Positions 42,271 to 51,905 of a stretch of 64,000 nt of DNA are shown in pieces (within the stretch, counting starts at the first letter, position 1; every line of letters begins with the position of its first letter). Source of the DNA: Glaciecola sp047250385 (lineage in GTDB: Bacteria; Pseudomonadota; Gammaproteobacteria; Enterobacterales; Alteromonadaceae). The stretch is from positions 62,001-126,000 of the forward strand of contig NZ_JBLBVM010000047.1 in NCBI RefSeq assembly GCF_047250385.1. The letters are read 5' to 3'. Under the pieces are notes generated by a model. It was given only the letters and a program-made list of their open reading frames with translations, did no database searches and was not told the origin of the DNA. Position numbers and translations under genes: made by a program.

Positions 42271-43782
42271 TTACACATCAAGTAACAAACGTGTCGGATC
42301 TTCTAACATTTCTTTAACAGTTACCAAGAATCCAACCGATTCTTTACCGTCAATGATTCGGTGATCGTATGATAAAGCTAAGTACATCATTGGTAAAATT
42401 TCAACTTTACCATTTACCGCCATAGGTCGGTCTTGGATTTTATGCATCCCCAAAATCGCACTTTGCGGTGGATTAATGATTGGAGTAGACATCAAAGAAC
42501 CGAAAACACCACCATTAGTAATGGTAAAGTTACCGCCCTGAAGATCTGACATTGCTAGCTTTCCATCACGACCTTTAAGCGCAAGCTCTTTAATACCTTT
42601 TTCGACGCCCGCCATACCCAATGTGTCGGTATCGCGCAAGATTGGGGTAACTAGACCACGAGGCGTAGAGACAGCAATAGAGATGTCGAAATAGTTATGG
42701 TAACAAATATCATCACCGTCTAATGAAGCATTAACTTCAGGGAAACGTTTTAACGCTTCTGTCACTGCTTTCACATAAAATGACATAAAGCCTAAACGAA
42801 TACCATGACGCTTCTCAAAGCTTTCTTGATACTGCTTACGCAAATCCATAATTGGCTTCATGTTAACTTCATTGAAAGTAGTTAACATCGCAGTTGAGTT
42901 TTTCGCTTCTAGCAAACGGTTCGCAATTGTTTTACGCAAGCGGGTCATTGGCACGCGTTTTTCAGTACGCTCGCCTGCTGCTACAGAAGGTGCTTCACTA
43001 GAGCTAGCAGAGGCAGCTGGCGCAGCAGCTGGTGCTTTCAGATGTTTTTCAACATCCTCTTTAGTGATACGACCGCCCTTACCAGAGCCAGTTACTTTGC
43101 TTGCATCTAGACCTTTTTCCGCAAGAAGTCTTCGCACTGATGGGCTTAGCGCATCTGAATCGTTACTTTCGTCGCTTGCTTCTTCACTTGCCGCAGCAGG
43201 TGCAGAGCTAGCTTCACCAGCACCTTCCACGAAGTTTGCAATAACAGCTTCCGCTAATACTGTTTCGCCTTCTTGAGCTAGGATATCAGACAGAGAACCA
43301 TCAGCAGGCGCAACAACTTCTAGCACTACTTTATCTGTTTCGATATCAACTAAATTTTGGTCTCTTTTTACTTGTTCACCAGGTTGAACATGCCAAGTGG
43401 CAATTGTTGCGTCTGCAACTGATTCAGGAAGAACAGGTACTTTAATTTCTGATTTAGCGCCAGATGGAGCTGACGTTGAAGCTGAAGCTGGTGCTTCTGA
43501 CGTCGCCGCAGAATCTGAGGAAGCGCTTTCTTTTTTCGCAGAACCGCCCTCTTCTACTTTCCCAATGACTTGCTCACCTAAAACCGTATCACCTTCGGCA
43601 TGTATGATTTCTGATAAGACGCCGTCTTCTGGTGCTACTACTTCCAATACTACTTTGTCAGTCTCAATATCAACAAGATTCTGATCTCGTGTGACTGTTT
43701 CACCAGCTTTAACATGCCAAGTTGCTATCGTTGCATCGGCTACTGATTCGGGTAATACGGGAACTTTTATTTCAATTGTCAT
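42271..43782 (-). CDS. sucB: 2-oxoglutarate dehydrogenase E2 with two lipoyl domains
   Basis: This 503-aa dihydrolipoyl succinyltransferase forms the core of the 2-oxoglutarate dehydrogenase complex. Two lipoyl domains (about residues 2-77 and 112-187) each carry the lipoylated Lys in DIETDKVVLEV and the same opening IKVPVLPESVADATIATWHV. Ala/Ser-rich linkers follow each. Then come a peripheral subunit-binding domain (LSPSVRRLLAEKGLDASKVTGSGKGGRITKEDV region, about 208-245) and the catalytic domain ending SYDHRIIDGKESVGFL with the active His. E. coli SucB has one lipoyl domain and about 405 aa, so the extra domain explains the length. It lies 9 bp after sucA. Confidence 0.96.
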   Translation of the reverse strand: MTIEIKVPVLPESVADATIATWHVKAGETVTRDQNLVDIETDKVVLEVVAPEDGVLSEIIHAEGDTVLGEQVIGKVEEGGSAKKESASSDSAATSEAPASASTSAPSGAKSEIKVPVLPESVADATIATWHVQPGEQVKRDQNLVDIETDKVVLEVVAPADGSLSDILAQEGETVLAEAVIANFVEGAGEASSAPAAASEEASDESNDSDALSPSVRRLLAEKGLDASKVTGSGKGGRITKEDVEKHLKAPAAAPAASASSSEAPSVAAGERTEKRVPMTRLRKTIANRLLEAKNSTAMLTTFNEVNMKPIMDLRKQYQESFEKRHGIRLGFMSFYVKAVTEALKRFPEVNASLDGDDICYHNYFDISIAVSTPRGLVTPILRDTDTLGMAGVEKGIKELALKGRDGKLAMSDLQGGNFTITNGGVFGSLMSTPIINPPQSAILGMHKIQDRPMAVNGKVEILPMMYLALSYDHRIIDGKESVGFLVTVKEMLEDPTRLLLDV

Positions 43783-43791
43783 CTGGGTTCC

Positions 43792-46620
43792 TTAGTTTAG
43801 TGTAAGTGCGTCTTCAACCAACGCTTTTTGTTGTTGATTGTGTACTGAGACATAGCCAACTGCAGGTGACGCCGAAGCATTTCGACCTGCATAAGTTAAA
43901 TTTGATCCTTTCGGAATAGACTGCCAGAAATGATGCTGGCTACAATACCAAGCGCCTTGGTTTTGTGGCTCTTCTTGACACCAAACCCAGTCAGTTACGT
44001 GTTCATATCTAGCCATTATAGCCTTGAACTCTTCCTGCGGGAAAGGATACAACTGTTCTAAACGAATAATTGCCACATCTGTTTGTTCATTTTTGCGACG
44101 TTGATCGAGCAGGTCGTAATAAACCTTTCCTGAACACATCACAACGCGCTTAACCCCTTTAGGGTCAATTTCGTCAATTTCATCAATGACATTGTGGAAT
44201 ACACCGGCCGCTAACTCTTCCATCGAAGAAACAGCTAACGGGTGACGTAACAATGACTTTGGTGACATTACAATCAATGGACGACGCATTGGTCGAACAG
44301 ATTGTCTGCGCAGCATATTGTATACCTGAGCCGGAGTGGATGGTACACAAACTTGCCAGTTGTGATCAGCACACATTTGCAAGAAACGCTCTAATCGAGC
44401 AGAACTGTGCTCTGGTCCCTGTCCCTCATAACCATGCGGCAATAACATTGTTAAACCGCACAAACGGCCCCATTTTGCTTCACCTGATGATAAGAACTGA
44501 TCAAATACCACTTGTGCGCCATTTGCGAAGTCACCGAATTGGGCTTCCCAAATAGTTAAGCAAGATGGCTCTGCCGTTGCGTAACCATATTCAAAGGCCA
44601 TAACCGCCTCTTCTGACAAGACCGAATCATATATTTCAATGCGACCTTGATCAGACGATATATTTTGCAATGGCAAATAAGATGTTCCATCTTCTTGATT
44701 ATGCAATACCGCATGACGATGGAAGAACGTTCCACGACCTGAATCTTGACCGGTCATTCTAATATTTGTTTTATCGGCTAGAATACTCGCGTAAGCTAAG
44801 TTTTCAGCCATACCCCAATCAAGCTGTTTCTCGCCTTCAACCATTGCTTTACGGTCTAAATAAAGTTTATTTACACGAGATTGTAAGCGGTGACTTTCAG
44901 GGTAAGTAATTAATGCTTCACCTAATTCTTTCAGTTTTTCAACGGGCAAACTACCGTCATACTCTACATCCCAGTCATGTCCAATGTATGGTGACCAGTC
45001 AACTGAATGCTCTGTCATTGGTCTCCATTCTTCAACAACACATGCACCATGATCTAGCGCAGCCCGGTACTCTGTCATCAACTTGTCGACTTCATGCTTT
45101 TCAATCGAGCCTTCGGCAATTAACTGATTAGCATATATTTCACGTGGTACAGGATGCTTTTTAATCTTTTGATACATTAATGGCTGAGTTGCATTAGGCT
45201 CGTCAGCTTCGTTATGGCCGTGGCGGCGATAACAAACCAAATCGATAACAACATCGCGTTTGAATTTATTACGATAATCAAGAGCCAATTGAGTGACGAA
45301 CATGACCGCTTCTGGGTCATCGGCATTCACATGGAAAATAGGTGCTTGAACCATCTTGGCAATATCTGTGCAGTATTGAGTAGAGCGCGTATCTTCAGTC
45401 TTCGATGTGGTAAATCCAACTTGGTTGTTGATTACAATTCGAACCGTACCACCCACTTTAAAGCCGCGAGTTTGCGACATATTAAAGGTTTCTTGCACAA
45501 CGCCTTGGCCAGCTATTGCTGAATCGCCGTGGATCGTAATTGGAAGTACGGCGGAACCATCTTCGCAGTTTCGTCTCTGTAGACGCGCTCTTACTGAACC
45601 GATGACTACCGGGTTTACGATTTCCAAATGCGATGGATTGAAAGCCAATGCTAAATGTACATTACCACCAGGAGTTGCAAAGTCAGAAGAGAAACCAGCG
45701 TGATATTTAACATCGCCTGCACCTAAACTATCATCGTGCTTACCGGCAAACTCATCAAATAAGACTGAAGGGTTTTTACCCAGAACGTTAACTAGGACAT
45801 TCAATCTTCCGCGGTGAGCCATACCAATAACTACTTCTTTGGTACCAGCGACACCAGCAGCACTAATTAAGCCCTTCAGCATTGGCACCAAAGAATCGCC
45901 ACCTTCCAGTGAGAATCGTTTCGCACCGGTAAATTTAGAACCTAGGTATTTTTCCATGCCATCAGCAGCAATTAGCCCTTTGAGAATAGACACTTTCTCA
46001 TCGCGGCCAATTACAGGTTTTGCTTCTACTGATTCAATGCGCTGTTGCAACCAGCGTTTCTGCTCTGTATCAGTAATGTGCATGTATTCTGAACCAATCG
46101 AACCACAGTAGGTACGATTGAGTGATTTAAACAAATCACCTAACGCCATTTTATCAGTGTCAACTGCATAAGAGCCAAGGTTGAATATGGCGTCAAAGTC
46201 ACTTTCTGATAAATTATGATGAGAAAGCTCTAAATCACGAACTCTCTCTTGCTTCCATAAATTTAATGGATCTAGGTTGGCATGCTGATGGCCACGAAAA
46301 CGGTAAGCATTGATTAACTGCAATACTTTTATTTGTCGCTCATCACTTTGAACATCGCCAGAACTCGCAGAAGCACCAGAACTAAATCTTGCCGCAGGCC
46401 CTAAAGAGGCCATTTGTTTGAAGTCCGCCCTAATTTGCGTGTGGTTGGCTTCAACTTCTACACCATCAACTTTTGGTAGAGCGTCGAATGTGACTTTCCA
46501 GTTTTCTGGGACACTTTGTGGATCTTCAAGGTAAGCTTCATACATATCTTCTATGTAAGCGGTATTACCTCCCGCCATGTGGGATGAATCCCACCATGCT
46601 TTCATCACGCTATCTTGCAT
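43792..46620 (-). CDS. sucA: 2-oxoglutarate dehydrogenase E1 component
   Basis: This 942-aa thiamine-diphosphate enzyme decarboxylates 2-oxoglutarate and passes the succinyl group to the lipoyl arms of SucB. Characteristic parts are the N-terminal AYIEDMYEAYLEDPQSVPENW, EGGDSLVPMLKGLI, GMAHRGRLNVLVNVLGK, the ThDP-binding HGDSAIAGQGVVQETFNMSQ, and VYYDLLDQRR-WCQEEPQNQGAW near the end. Length is normal for the family (E. coli about 933). It is the first gene of sucA-sucB-sucC-sucD, and a 271-bp gap with the sdhB terminator separates it from sdhB. Confidence 0.97.
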   Translation of the reverse strand: MQDSVMKAWWDSSHMAGGNTAYIEDMYEAYLEDPQSVPENWKVTFDALPKVDGVEVEANHTQIRADFKQMASLGPAARFSSGASASSGDVQSDERQIKVLQLINAYRFRGHQHANLDPLNLWKQERVRDLELSHHNLSESDFDAIFNLGSYAVDTDKMALGDLFKSLNRTYCGSIGSEYMHITDTEQKRWLQQRIESVEAKPVIGRDEKVSILKGLIAADGMEKYLGSKFTGAKRFSLEGGDSLVPMLKGLISAAGVAGTKEVVIGMAHRGRLNVLVNVLGKNPSVLFDEFAGKHDDSLGAGDVKYHAGFSSDFATPGGNVHLALAFNPSHLEIVNPVVIGSVRARLQRRNCEDGSAVLPITIHGDSAIAGQGVVQETFNMSQTRGFKVGGTVRIVINNQVGFTTSKTEDTRSTQYCTDIAKMVQAPIFHVNADDPEAVMFVTQLALDYRNKFKRDVVIDLVCYRRHGHNEADEPNATQPLMYQKIKKHPVPREIYANQLIAEGSIEKHEVDKLMTEYRAALDHGACVVEEWRPMTEHSVDWSPYIGHDWDVEYDGSLPVEKLKELGEALITYPESHRLQSRVNKLYLDRKAMVEGEKQLDWGMAENLAYASILADKTNIRMTGQDSGRGTFFHRHAVLHNQEDGTSYLPLQNISSDQGRIEIYDSVLSEEAVMAFEYGYATAEPSCLTIWEAQFGDFANGAQVVFDQFLSSGEAKWGRLCGLTMLLPHGYEGQGPEHSSARLERFLQMCADHNWQVCVPSTPAQVYNMLRRQSVRPMRRPLIVMSPKSLLRHPLAVSSMEELAAGVFHNVIDEIDEIDPKGVKRVVMCSGKVYYDLLDQRRKNEQTDVAIIRLEQLYPFPQEEFKAIMARYEHVTDWVWCQEEPQNQGAWYCSQHHFWQSIPKGSNLTYAGRNASASPAVGYVSVHNQQQKALVEDALTLN

Positions 46621-46824
46621 TCTTAAGCCTTGATATAAAAAGTTAAGTGTATTGTATTCTAAGTAGATTCTTTTTGTAAATTATGTATTGCATGTTTGCA
46701 AGGATATATACGACTATAATGGTATATCACACCATATATAACACCCCATTTAGAAAAAACTTAAATATTTTCTTCATTTTATTCTTTTGAAGCTAGTTTT
46801 GCATTTAGTTTATTTTAGATAAAA

Positions 46825-46854
46825 AAATAGCCATCCTTCTCAGGACGGCTATTT
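46825..46854 (-). terminator. Terminator of the sdh operon
   Basis: AAATAGCCATCC and GGACGGCTATTT pair with one G-T pair around a 6-base loop. On the minus strand the stem is followed by a T-run. It lies about 38 bp after the sdhB stop, upstream of the sucA promoter region. Confidence 0.85.
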
Positions 46855-46891
46855 AGCATTCAATTTTGCCCGCTTAACAGGCAACGAGGCA

Positions 46892-47602
46892 CTAAACAGC
46901 CCGTTGTAATAACATCGATTTGATTTGGCCAATCGCTTTTGTTGGGTTTAGCCCTTTTGGACAAACACTAACGCAATTCATTATGCCATGGCAACGGAAA
47001 ACACTAAATGCATCATCCAAGTCACTCAAACGTTCATCTGTAGCTGTATCACGAGAATCGATTAAGAAACGATACGCGTGCAACAAACCGGCAGGACCAA
47101 TGAACTTATCTGGGTTCCACCAAAACGATGGGCAAGATGAAGAACAACATGCGCATAAAATACATTCATACAGGCCATCTAACTTTGCTCTGTCTTCTTG
47201 TGATTGTAAATGTTCTCTTGCTGGCGGCTGCTTATCGTCGTTTATTAAGAAAGGCTTAATTTTCTCGTATTGCGTGTAAAATTGAGTTAAATCAACTACT
47301 AAGTCGCGCACTACAGGCATTCCCGGCAGTGGACGAACAACAATTTTTCCCTTACCTAAAGAAGACAATGGCGTAATACACGCAAGGCCATTCTTTCCGT
47401 TCATGTTCATACCATCAGAACCACACACGCCTTCACGACATGAGCGACGGAATGATAAAGTAGGGTCAGTTTCTTTCAATGCAATCAAAGCATCAAGCAC
47501 CATCATATCTTGGCCTTCTTCGACCTCCAATTGATAGTCTTGCATCTTAGGTGCATTATCTACGTCTGGGTTATATCGATAAATCGAAATATCTAACATC
47601 AT
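46892..47602 (-). CDS. sdhB: Succinate dehydrogenase iron-sulfur subunit
   Basis: This 236-aa subunit passes electrons from the flavin of SdhA to quinone. Its three clusters are readable: the [2Fe-2S] ligands in SCREGVCGSDGMNMNGKNGLAC, and the [4Fe-4S] and [3Fe-4S] sites in CILCACCSSSCPSFW and CHGIMNCVSVCPKGLNP. It matches E. coli SdhB closely (FSIYRYNPD-like opening ISIYRYNPDVDNAPKMQDY). It starts 14 bp after sdhA. The first or second ATG could start it. The order sdhC-sdhD-sdhA-sdhB is conserved. Confidence 0.97.
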   Translation of the reverse strand: MMLDISIYRYNPDVDNAPKMQDYQLEVEEGQDMMVLDALIALKETDPTLSFRRSCREGVCGSDGMNMNGKNGLACITPLSSLGKGKIVVRPLPGMPVVRDLVVDLTQFYTQYEKIKPFLINDDKQPPAREHLQSQEDRAKLDGLYECILCACCSSSCPSFWWNPDKFIGPAGLLHAYRFLIDSRDTATDERLSDLDDAFSVFRCHGIMNCVSVCPKGLNPTKAIGQIKSMLLQRAV

Positions 47603-47616
47603 AATGATAAGTCCTA

Positions 47617-49389
47617 TTAGTACGAACGTACTTTTGGTGGAAACGCTTCTCTGAGCTTCGGAGCCATATTGACTTCACGACGGCGCATAGATTCAGATTC
47701 CGGCAAGTACACACTGTGACACAACCAATTTTCATCGTCTCTTTCTGGGTAGTCGAAACGACTGTGTGCACCACGACTCTCTGTTCTAAAGTTTGCTGCA
47801 ACAGCGGTGCTATATGCAGTTTCCATTAGATTGTCTAACTCTAAGCACTCAATACGCTGAGTGTTAAAGTCAGAGCTCTTGTCGTCCAAACGTGCATTTT
47901 GCAGGCGTTCACGAATTTCTTTCAGTTCTTTAAGACCTTCGGCCATTGAATCACCTTCACGGAATACCGAGAAGTTCAACTGCATACAAGTCTGCATGTC
48001 TTTCTTAATTTGAACTGGGTCTTCACCCTTACCTTTTTCAGAGCTTTCCCAACGATTGAAACGGGCCATCGTTGCTTCAAGATCTGACTCTGAGGCATCG
48101 CTTTGCACGTCGATTTCATCTAAGCTCTTGCCAAGGTGTAGGCCTGTTGCACGACCAAAAACAACCAAATCTAGCAGAGAGTTGCCGCCTAAACGGTTAG
48201 CACCATGTACTGATACACAAGCTATTTCACCACAAGCGAACAAACCATCAACTTTCGTTTCATTACCATCAATATCGATATTAATAACTTGTCCATCAAC
48301 ATTTGTAGGTATACCACCCATCATATAGTGACAAGTTGGAATAACTGGAATGGGTTCTTTCACCGGGTCAACGTGGGCGAATGTGCGTGATAACTCAAGA
48401 ATACCTGGTAAGCGGGATTCAAGAACATCTTTACCAAGATGATCAAGTTTCAGCTTCAAGTGTGGACCCCAAGGACCGTCACAACCGCGACCTTCGCGAA
48501 TCTCTGTCATCATTGAACGAGCAACAACGTCACGACCTGCTAAGTCTTTCGCGTTTGGCGCATAACGTTCCATGAAACGTTCGCCGTCTTTATTTAATAA
48601 GTAACCGCCCTCACCTCGACAACCTTCAGTTACAAGCGTACCTGCACCTGCAATACCTGTCGGGTGGAACTGCCACATTTCCATATCTTGCAATGGCACA
48701 CCAGCACGAAGTGCCATACCAACGCCATCACCTGTATTGATATGAGCATTTGTAGTTGATGCATAAATACGACCTGCACCACCGGTAGCTAGTACGACAG
48801 CTTTTGATTTAAAGTAAACCACTTCACCAGTTTCAATATCGATAGCTGTACAACCTACCACTTGACCCTGTTGGTTTTTCACTAAATCTAGCGCGTACCA
48901 TTCGCTGAATACTTTTGTACGATTTTTAACATTTTGTTGATACAACAAGTGCAATAAGGCATGACCTGTTCTATCTGCAGCGGCAGCGGTTCTTGCCGCT
49001 TGCTCACCACCAAAATTCTTTGACTGACCACCGAATGGACGCTGATACACTTTACCTTCTTCAGTACGAGAGAAAGGTAAGCCCATATTTTCCATTTCGA
49101 TAATCGCTTCTGGACCTGTTTTACACATGTATTCAATGGCTTCTTGATCACCAATATAGTCTGACCCTTTCACGGTGTCATACATGTGCCATTCCCAGTT
49201 ATCTTCATGTGAATTACCTAGCGCAACGGTAATACCACCTTGTGCAGATACCGTATGAGAACGGGTTGGAAATACTTTTGATAATAATGCGCATGACTTT
49301 CCAGATTCTGAAATCTGCAAAGCTGCTCGCATCCCAGCGCCGCCAGCGCCGATTACTACCGCGTCAAACTCATGAACGGGTAAACTCAT
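47617..49389 (-). CDS. sdhA: Succinate dehydrogenase flavoprotein subunit
   Basis: This 590-aa FAD subunit oxidises succinate to fumarate on the cytoplasmic face of the inner membrane. The dinucleotide fold is AVVIGAGGAGMRAAL, and the covalent FAD is carried by H45 in FPTRSHTVSAQGG. The catalytic region includes HPTGIAGAGTLVTEGCRGEGG and HGANRLGGNSLLDLVVFGR. ATG 49389 is chosen over an in-frame GTG nine bases earlier because MSLPVHEFDAVVIG aligns with E. coli MKLPVREFDAVVIG. It begins one base after the sdhD stop. Confidence 0.97.
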   Translation of the reverse strand: MSLPVHEFDAVVIGAGGAGMRAALQISESGKSCALLSKVFPTRSHTVSAQGGITVALGNSHEDNWEWHMYDTVKGSDYIGDQEAIEYMCKTGPEAIIEMENMGLPFSRTEEGKVYQRPFGGQSKNFGGEQAARTAAAADRTGHALLHLLYQQNVKNRTKVFSEWYALDLVKNQQGQVVGCTAIDIETGEVVYFKSKAVVLATGGAGRIYASTTNAHINTGDGVGMALRAGVPLQDMEMWQFHPTGIAGAGTLVTEGCRGEGGYLLNKDGERFMERYAPNAKDLAGRDVVARSMMTEIREGRGCDGPWGPHLKLKLDHLGKDVLESRLPGILELSRTFAHVDPVKEPIPVIPTCHYMMGGIPTNVDGQVINIDIDGNETKVDGLFACGEIACVSVHGANRLGGNSLLDLVVFGRATGLHLGKSLDEIDVQSDASESDLEATMARFNRWESSEKGKGEDPVQIKKDMQTCMQLNFSVFREGDSMAEGLKELKEIRERLQNARLDDKSSDFNTQRIECLELDNLMETAYSTAVAANFRTESRGAHSRFDYPERDDENWLCHSVYLPESESMRRREVNMAPKLREAFPPKVRSY

Positions 49390-49390
49390 A

Positions 49391-49738
49391 TTAAACACCC
49401 CATAAAACGAATAGACCTACTGCAACATACGCAAATGCAATAAGATTGAGAACAAATTGAAGACCGGCGCGTAAACCAGTTGGCTTGATGTAATCAGTTA
49501 ACACCTGCCACAATCCTATACGCACATGAATCATGATTGAGATCAAAGCTGCGAGCGTAAATGCCTTCATGTAGATATTAGCAAAAAGACCCTGCCATAC
49601 TTCAAAGCTAACAACAGGAGTTGTTAGGAAGAAATACACCATATAAAACGTGAAAGCAGTGATAATCGCTGCTGTTGCTCGTAAAGAAACGTAATCTTGA
49701 ATGCCGTTTCTTTTAATTGATGCTTGATTCGTTACCAT
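49391..49738 (-). CDS. sdhD: Succinate dehydrogenase membrane anchor subunit D
   Basis: This 115-aa protein has three transmembrane segments (about residues 20-40, 55-78 and 88-112). Together with SdhC it holds heme b and the quinone site. The key segment IMIHVRIGLWQVLTDYIKP contains the heme-proximal His and the quinone-site Asp-Tyr pair known from E. coli SdhD. The start ATG 49738 overlaps the sdhC stop by 7 bases (ATGGTAA); a longer upstream frame would lie inside sdhC and is not used. Confidence 0.93.
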   Translation of the reverse strand: MVTNQASIKRNGIQDYVSLRATAAIITAFTFYMVYFFLTTPVVSFEVWQGLFANIYMKAFTLAALISIMIHVRIGLWQVLTDYIKPTGLRAGLQFVLNLIAFAYVAVGLFVLWGV

Positions 49739-50106
49739 AATACAACTCCCAATACGATAGTTAACACCACCCATAGTCCCATTGCAGCGAGTGCACTGTT
49801 ATTTCCTGAGTCAAGTTCTTCCCAATAGCCCATATCCATAATAACGTGCCTGATTCCACCGATAATGTGGTAAGACAGCGCTGATAAGGTACCTATTGAA
49901 ATGACTTTTCCGTACCAAGCGTCCATCATAGCTAAAACCGAATTATAACCATCGATTGAAGCAACTGAAGTAGCCCACGCATAAATAACAAATAGCAACG
50001 CGAAAAACATTGCCACGCCTGTCACACGGTGGAGAATTGACGAGATAGCTGCTGGTGGAAAGGTAATTGTATTAAGATCTAAATTTACCGGTCTTTGTTT
50101 CTTCAC
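49732..50106 (-). CDS. sdhC: Succinate dehydrogenase cytochrome b556 subunit C
   Basis: This 124-aa inner-membrane subunit has three hydrophobic spans. KKQRPVNLDLNTITFP, SILHRVTGV (with the quinone-site Ser and Arg) and SYHIIGGIRHVIMDMGYWEE, carrying the heme-ligand His, match E. coli SdhC. The start is GTG at 50104-50106 with a weak AGG nine bases upstream; no in-frame ATG lies nearby. It is the first gene of the sdh operon, and a 408-bp divergent gap separates it from gltA. Confidence 0.93.
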   Translation of the reverse strand: MKKQRPVNLDLNTITFPPAAISSILHRVTGVAMFFALLFVIYAWATSVASIDGYNSVLAMMDAWYGKVISIGTLSALSYHIIGGIRHVIMDMGYWEELDSGNNSALAAMGLWVVLTIVLGVVLW

Positions 50107-50514
50107 AATAATATGCCTGTCGTTCGTAGGTGATGCATAAAACTCGAAAGCTTATGCGATAACCTGAGTTGTGTGTTTTACTTTCTGAAGCGAATTAACG
50201 CCATTTATCTGTTAACAATTTGTGAATAATATATTGCTAAATTGAAATAAAATACTTTCCTTTAATTTAGCGGGTTTGAATATAACAATCCGCCTCGTAA
50301 ATTACAATTTTTAGTTGCATATTAAGCCTTTAGTCGTAAACATTTATTGATACTTAGTAAACTCGCTATAATTAAGGAATAATTATTAGACGAATGTGCA
50401 TTTAAATTGACTTATTACTCCAATACCAGTACAAATACCGGCACTTTTCTTAACGTTGTGAACAATTTGGTCGATTTCAACGTTATATTAGAGAACTAAC
50501 GAGGAGAACATTAC
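50107..50514. other. Divergent promoter region of sdhC and gltA
   Basis: This 408-bp AT-rich region has no open frame or RNA gene that I can support. It must hold the sdh and gltA promoters. An ArcA-like TGTTAACAATTTGTGA stretch near 50211 and an imperfect hairpin near 50269-50293 (GCGGGTT/AATCCGC) are possible regulatory elements, both weak. Confidence 0.4.
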
Positions 50515-51795
50515 ATGGCAAATGATAAAGCCATTTTAAAAGCTGGTGACAAAGAAATCGAGCTTCCTATTTTAACAGGAACAGCGGGTCACCCAGTTAT
50601 TGATATTAGATCTTTGGGCGCAAATGGTTATTTCACTTTCGACCCCGGTTTTATGGCAACAGGTTCATGTGAATCTTCAATAACGTTCATCGATGGTGCA
50701 AAAGGAGTATTATTGCACAGAGGTTACCCAATTGATGAATTGGCTCGAGATTCAGACTATTTAGAAGTTTGTCATATGTTATTGCATGGGCATGCTCCTT
50801 CAGAAGAAGAATACCAAACATTTAAGCAAACAATCACTCGTCACACTATGGTTCACGAGCAGATTAATATGTTTTTCCACGGTTTTAGAAATGATGCCCA
50901 TCCAATGGCAATGCTATGTGGCACCGTTGGCGCAATGTCGTCTTTTTATCACAGTGATTTAGATGTAAATAGTGAAGAGCAGCGCCTTCGCAGTGCGCAC
51001 CGCCTCATAGCGAAAATGCCTACTCTCGTAGCTATGTGCTATAAGTACAATGTCGGTCAGCCTTTTGTGTACCCATCAAATGAACTGAGCTATGCGGCAA
51101 ACTTCTTAAATATGATGTTTTCTGTACCTGCCGAAGATTACAAAATTAGTCCAGCTGTTGAACGTGCAATGGACAGAATCTTCATCCTTCATGCAGATCA
51201 TGAGCAAAACGCATCGACTTCAACAGTGAGATTAGCTGGTTCATCTGGTGCTAACCCATATGCATGTATTGCTGCTGGTGTTGCTTCTTTATGGGGCCCT
51301 GCTCACGGCGGCGCAAACGAAGCTTGCTTAGAAATGCTTGAAGAAATTGGTACGGTTGACCGTATACCTGAATTCATCGAAAGAGCTAAAGATAAGTCTG
51401 ACCCGTTCCGTCTAATGGGCTTTGGTCATCGTGTTTATAAAAACCATGATCCAAGAGCCACAGTCATGCGTGAAAGCTGTCATGAAGTGCTAGCGGAACT
51501 TGACTTGAAAGATCCTCTACTAGAAGTAGCGATGGAACTAGAGCGAATTGCTCTTAGTGACCCGTACTTTGCAGAGAAGAAATTGTTCCCTAATGTCGAC
51601 TTCTATTCAGGTATCGTGTTGAAAGCAATAGGTATTCCTACCAATATGTTTACATGTATATTTGCACTTTCAAGAACAGTTGGCTGGATATCTCACTGGC
51701 ACGAAATGCTAAGTCAACCAGGACAGAAAATTGGTCGTCCTCGTCAGTTATACACTGGTGAAGAACAACGTAAGTACACACCAATTAAAAAGTAA
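50515..51795 (+). CDS. gltA: Citrate synthase (type II)
   Basis: This 426-aa enzyme condenses oxaloacetate and acetyl-CoA. Active-site segments are visible: the two His in WGPAHGGANEACLEML and GFGHRVYKNHDPRA, and the Asp in NVDFYSGIVLKAIGIP. The N-terminal domain begins after a short lead with LPILTGTAGHPVIDIRSLG, typical of the NADH-regulated hexameric type of gammaproteobacteria. A clear GAGGAGA ribosome site sits about 8 bases before the ATG. It diverges from sdhCDAB and ends with a strong bidirectional terminator. Confidence 0.97.
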   Translation: MANDKAILKAGDKEIELPILTGTAGHPVIDIRSLGANGYFTFDPGFMATGSCESSITFIDGAKGVLLHRGYPIDELARDSDYLEVCHMLLHGHAPSEEEYQTFKQTITRHTMVHEQINMFFHGFRNDAHPMAMLCGTVGAMSSFYHSDLDVNSEEQRLRSAHRLIAKMPTLVAMCYKYNVGQPFVYPSNELSYAANFLNMMFSVPAEDYKISPAVERAMDRIFILHADHEQNASTSTVRLAGSSGANPYACIAAGVASLWGPAHGGANEACLEMLEEIGTVDRIPEFIERAKDKSDPFRLMGFGHRVYKNHDPRATVMRESCHEVLAELDLKDPLLEVAMELERIALSDPYFAEKKLFPNVDFYSGIVLKAIGIPTNMFTCIFALSRTVGWISHWHEMLSQPGQKIGRPRQLYTGEEQRKYTPIKK

Positions 51796-51816
51796 TAAAC
51801 ACTGTTACTAACTATT

Positions 51817-51844
51817 AAGAAAGGCGCCGATTGGCGCCTTTCTT
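51817..51844. terminator. Bidirectional terminator between gltA and manB
   Basis: AAGAAAGGCGCC-GATT-GGCGCCTTTCTT is a perfect 12-bp stem with a 4-base loop, 21 bp after the gltA stop. It can also end the convergent manB. Confidence 0.95.
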
Positions 51845-51905
51845 GTTTCCGACCTTTGCTAAATTTTGCAGTTAACTATACAAGCGATAAATGCGAAAAT
51901 AATTA

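Noticed and set aside
40936..43684. Long Ala/Ser/Thr-rich plus-strand frames opposite sucC and sucB
   Set aside because: They are antisense shadows of strongly biased coding sequence, with no ribosome site or family likeness.
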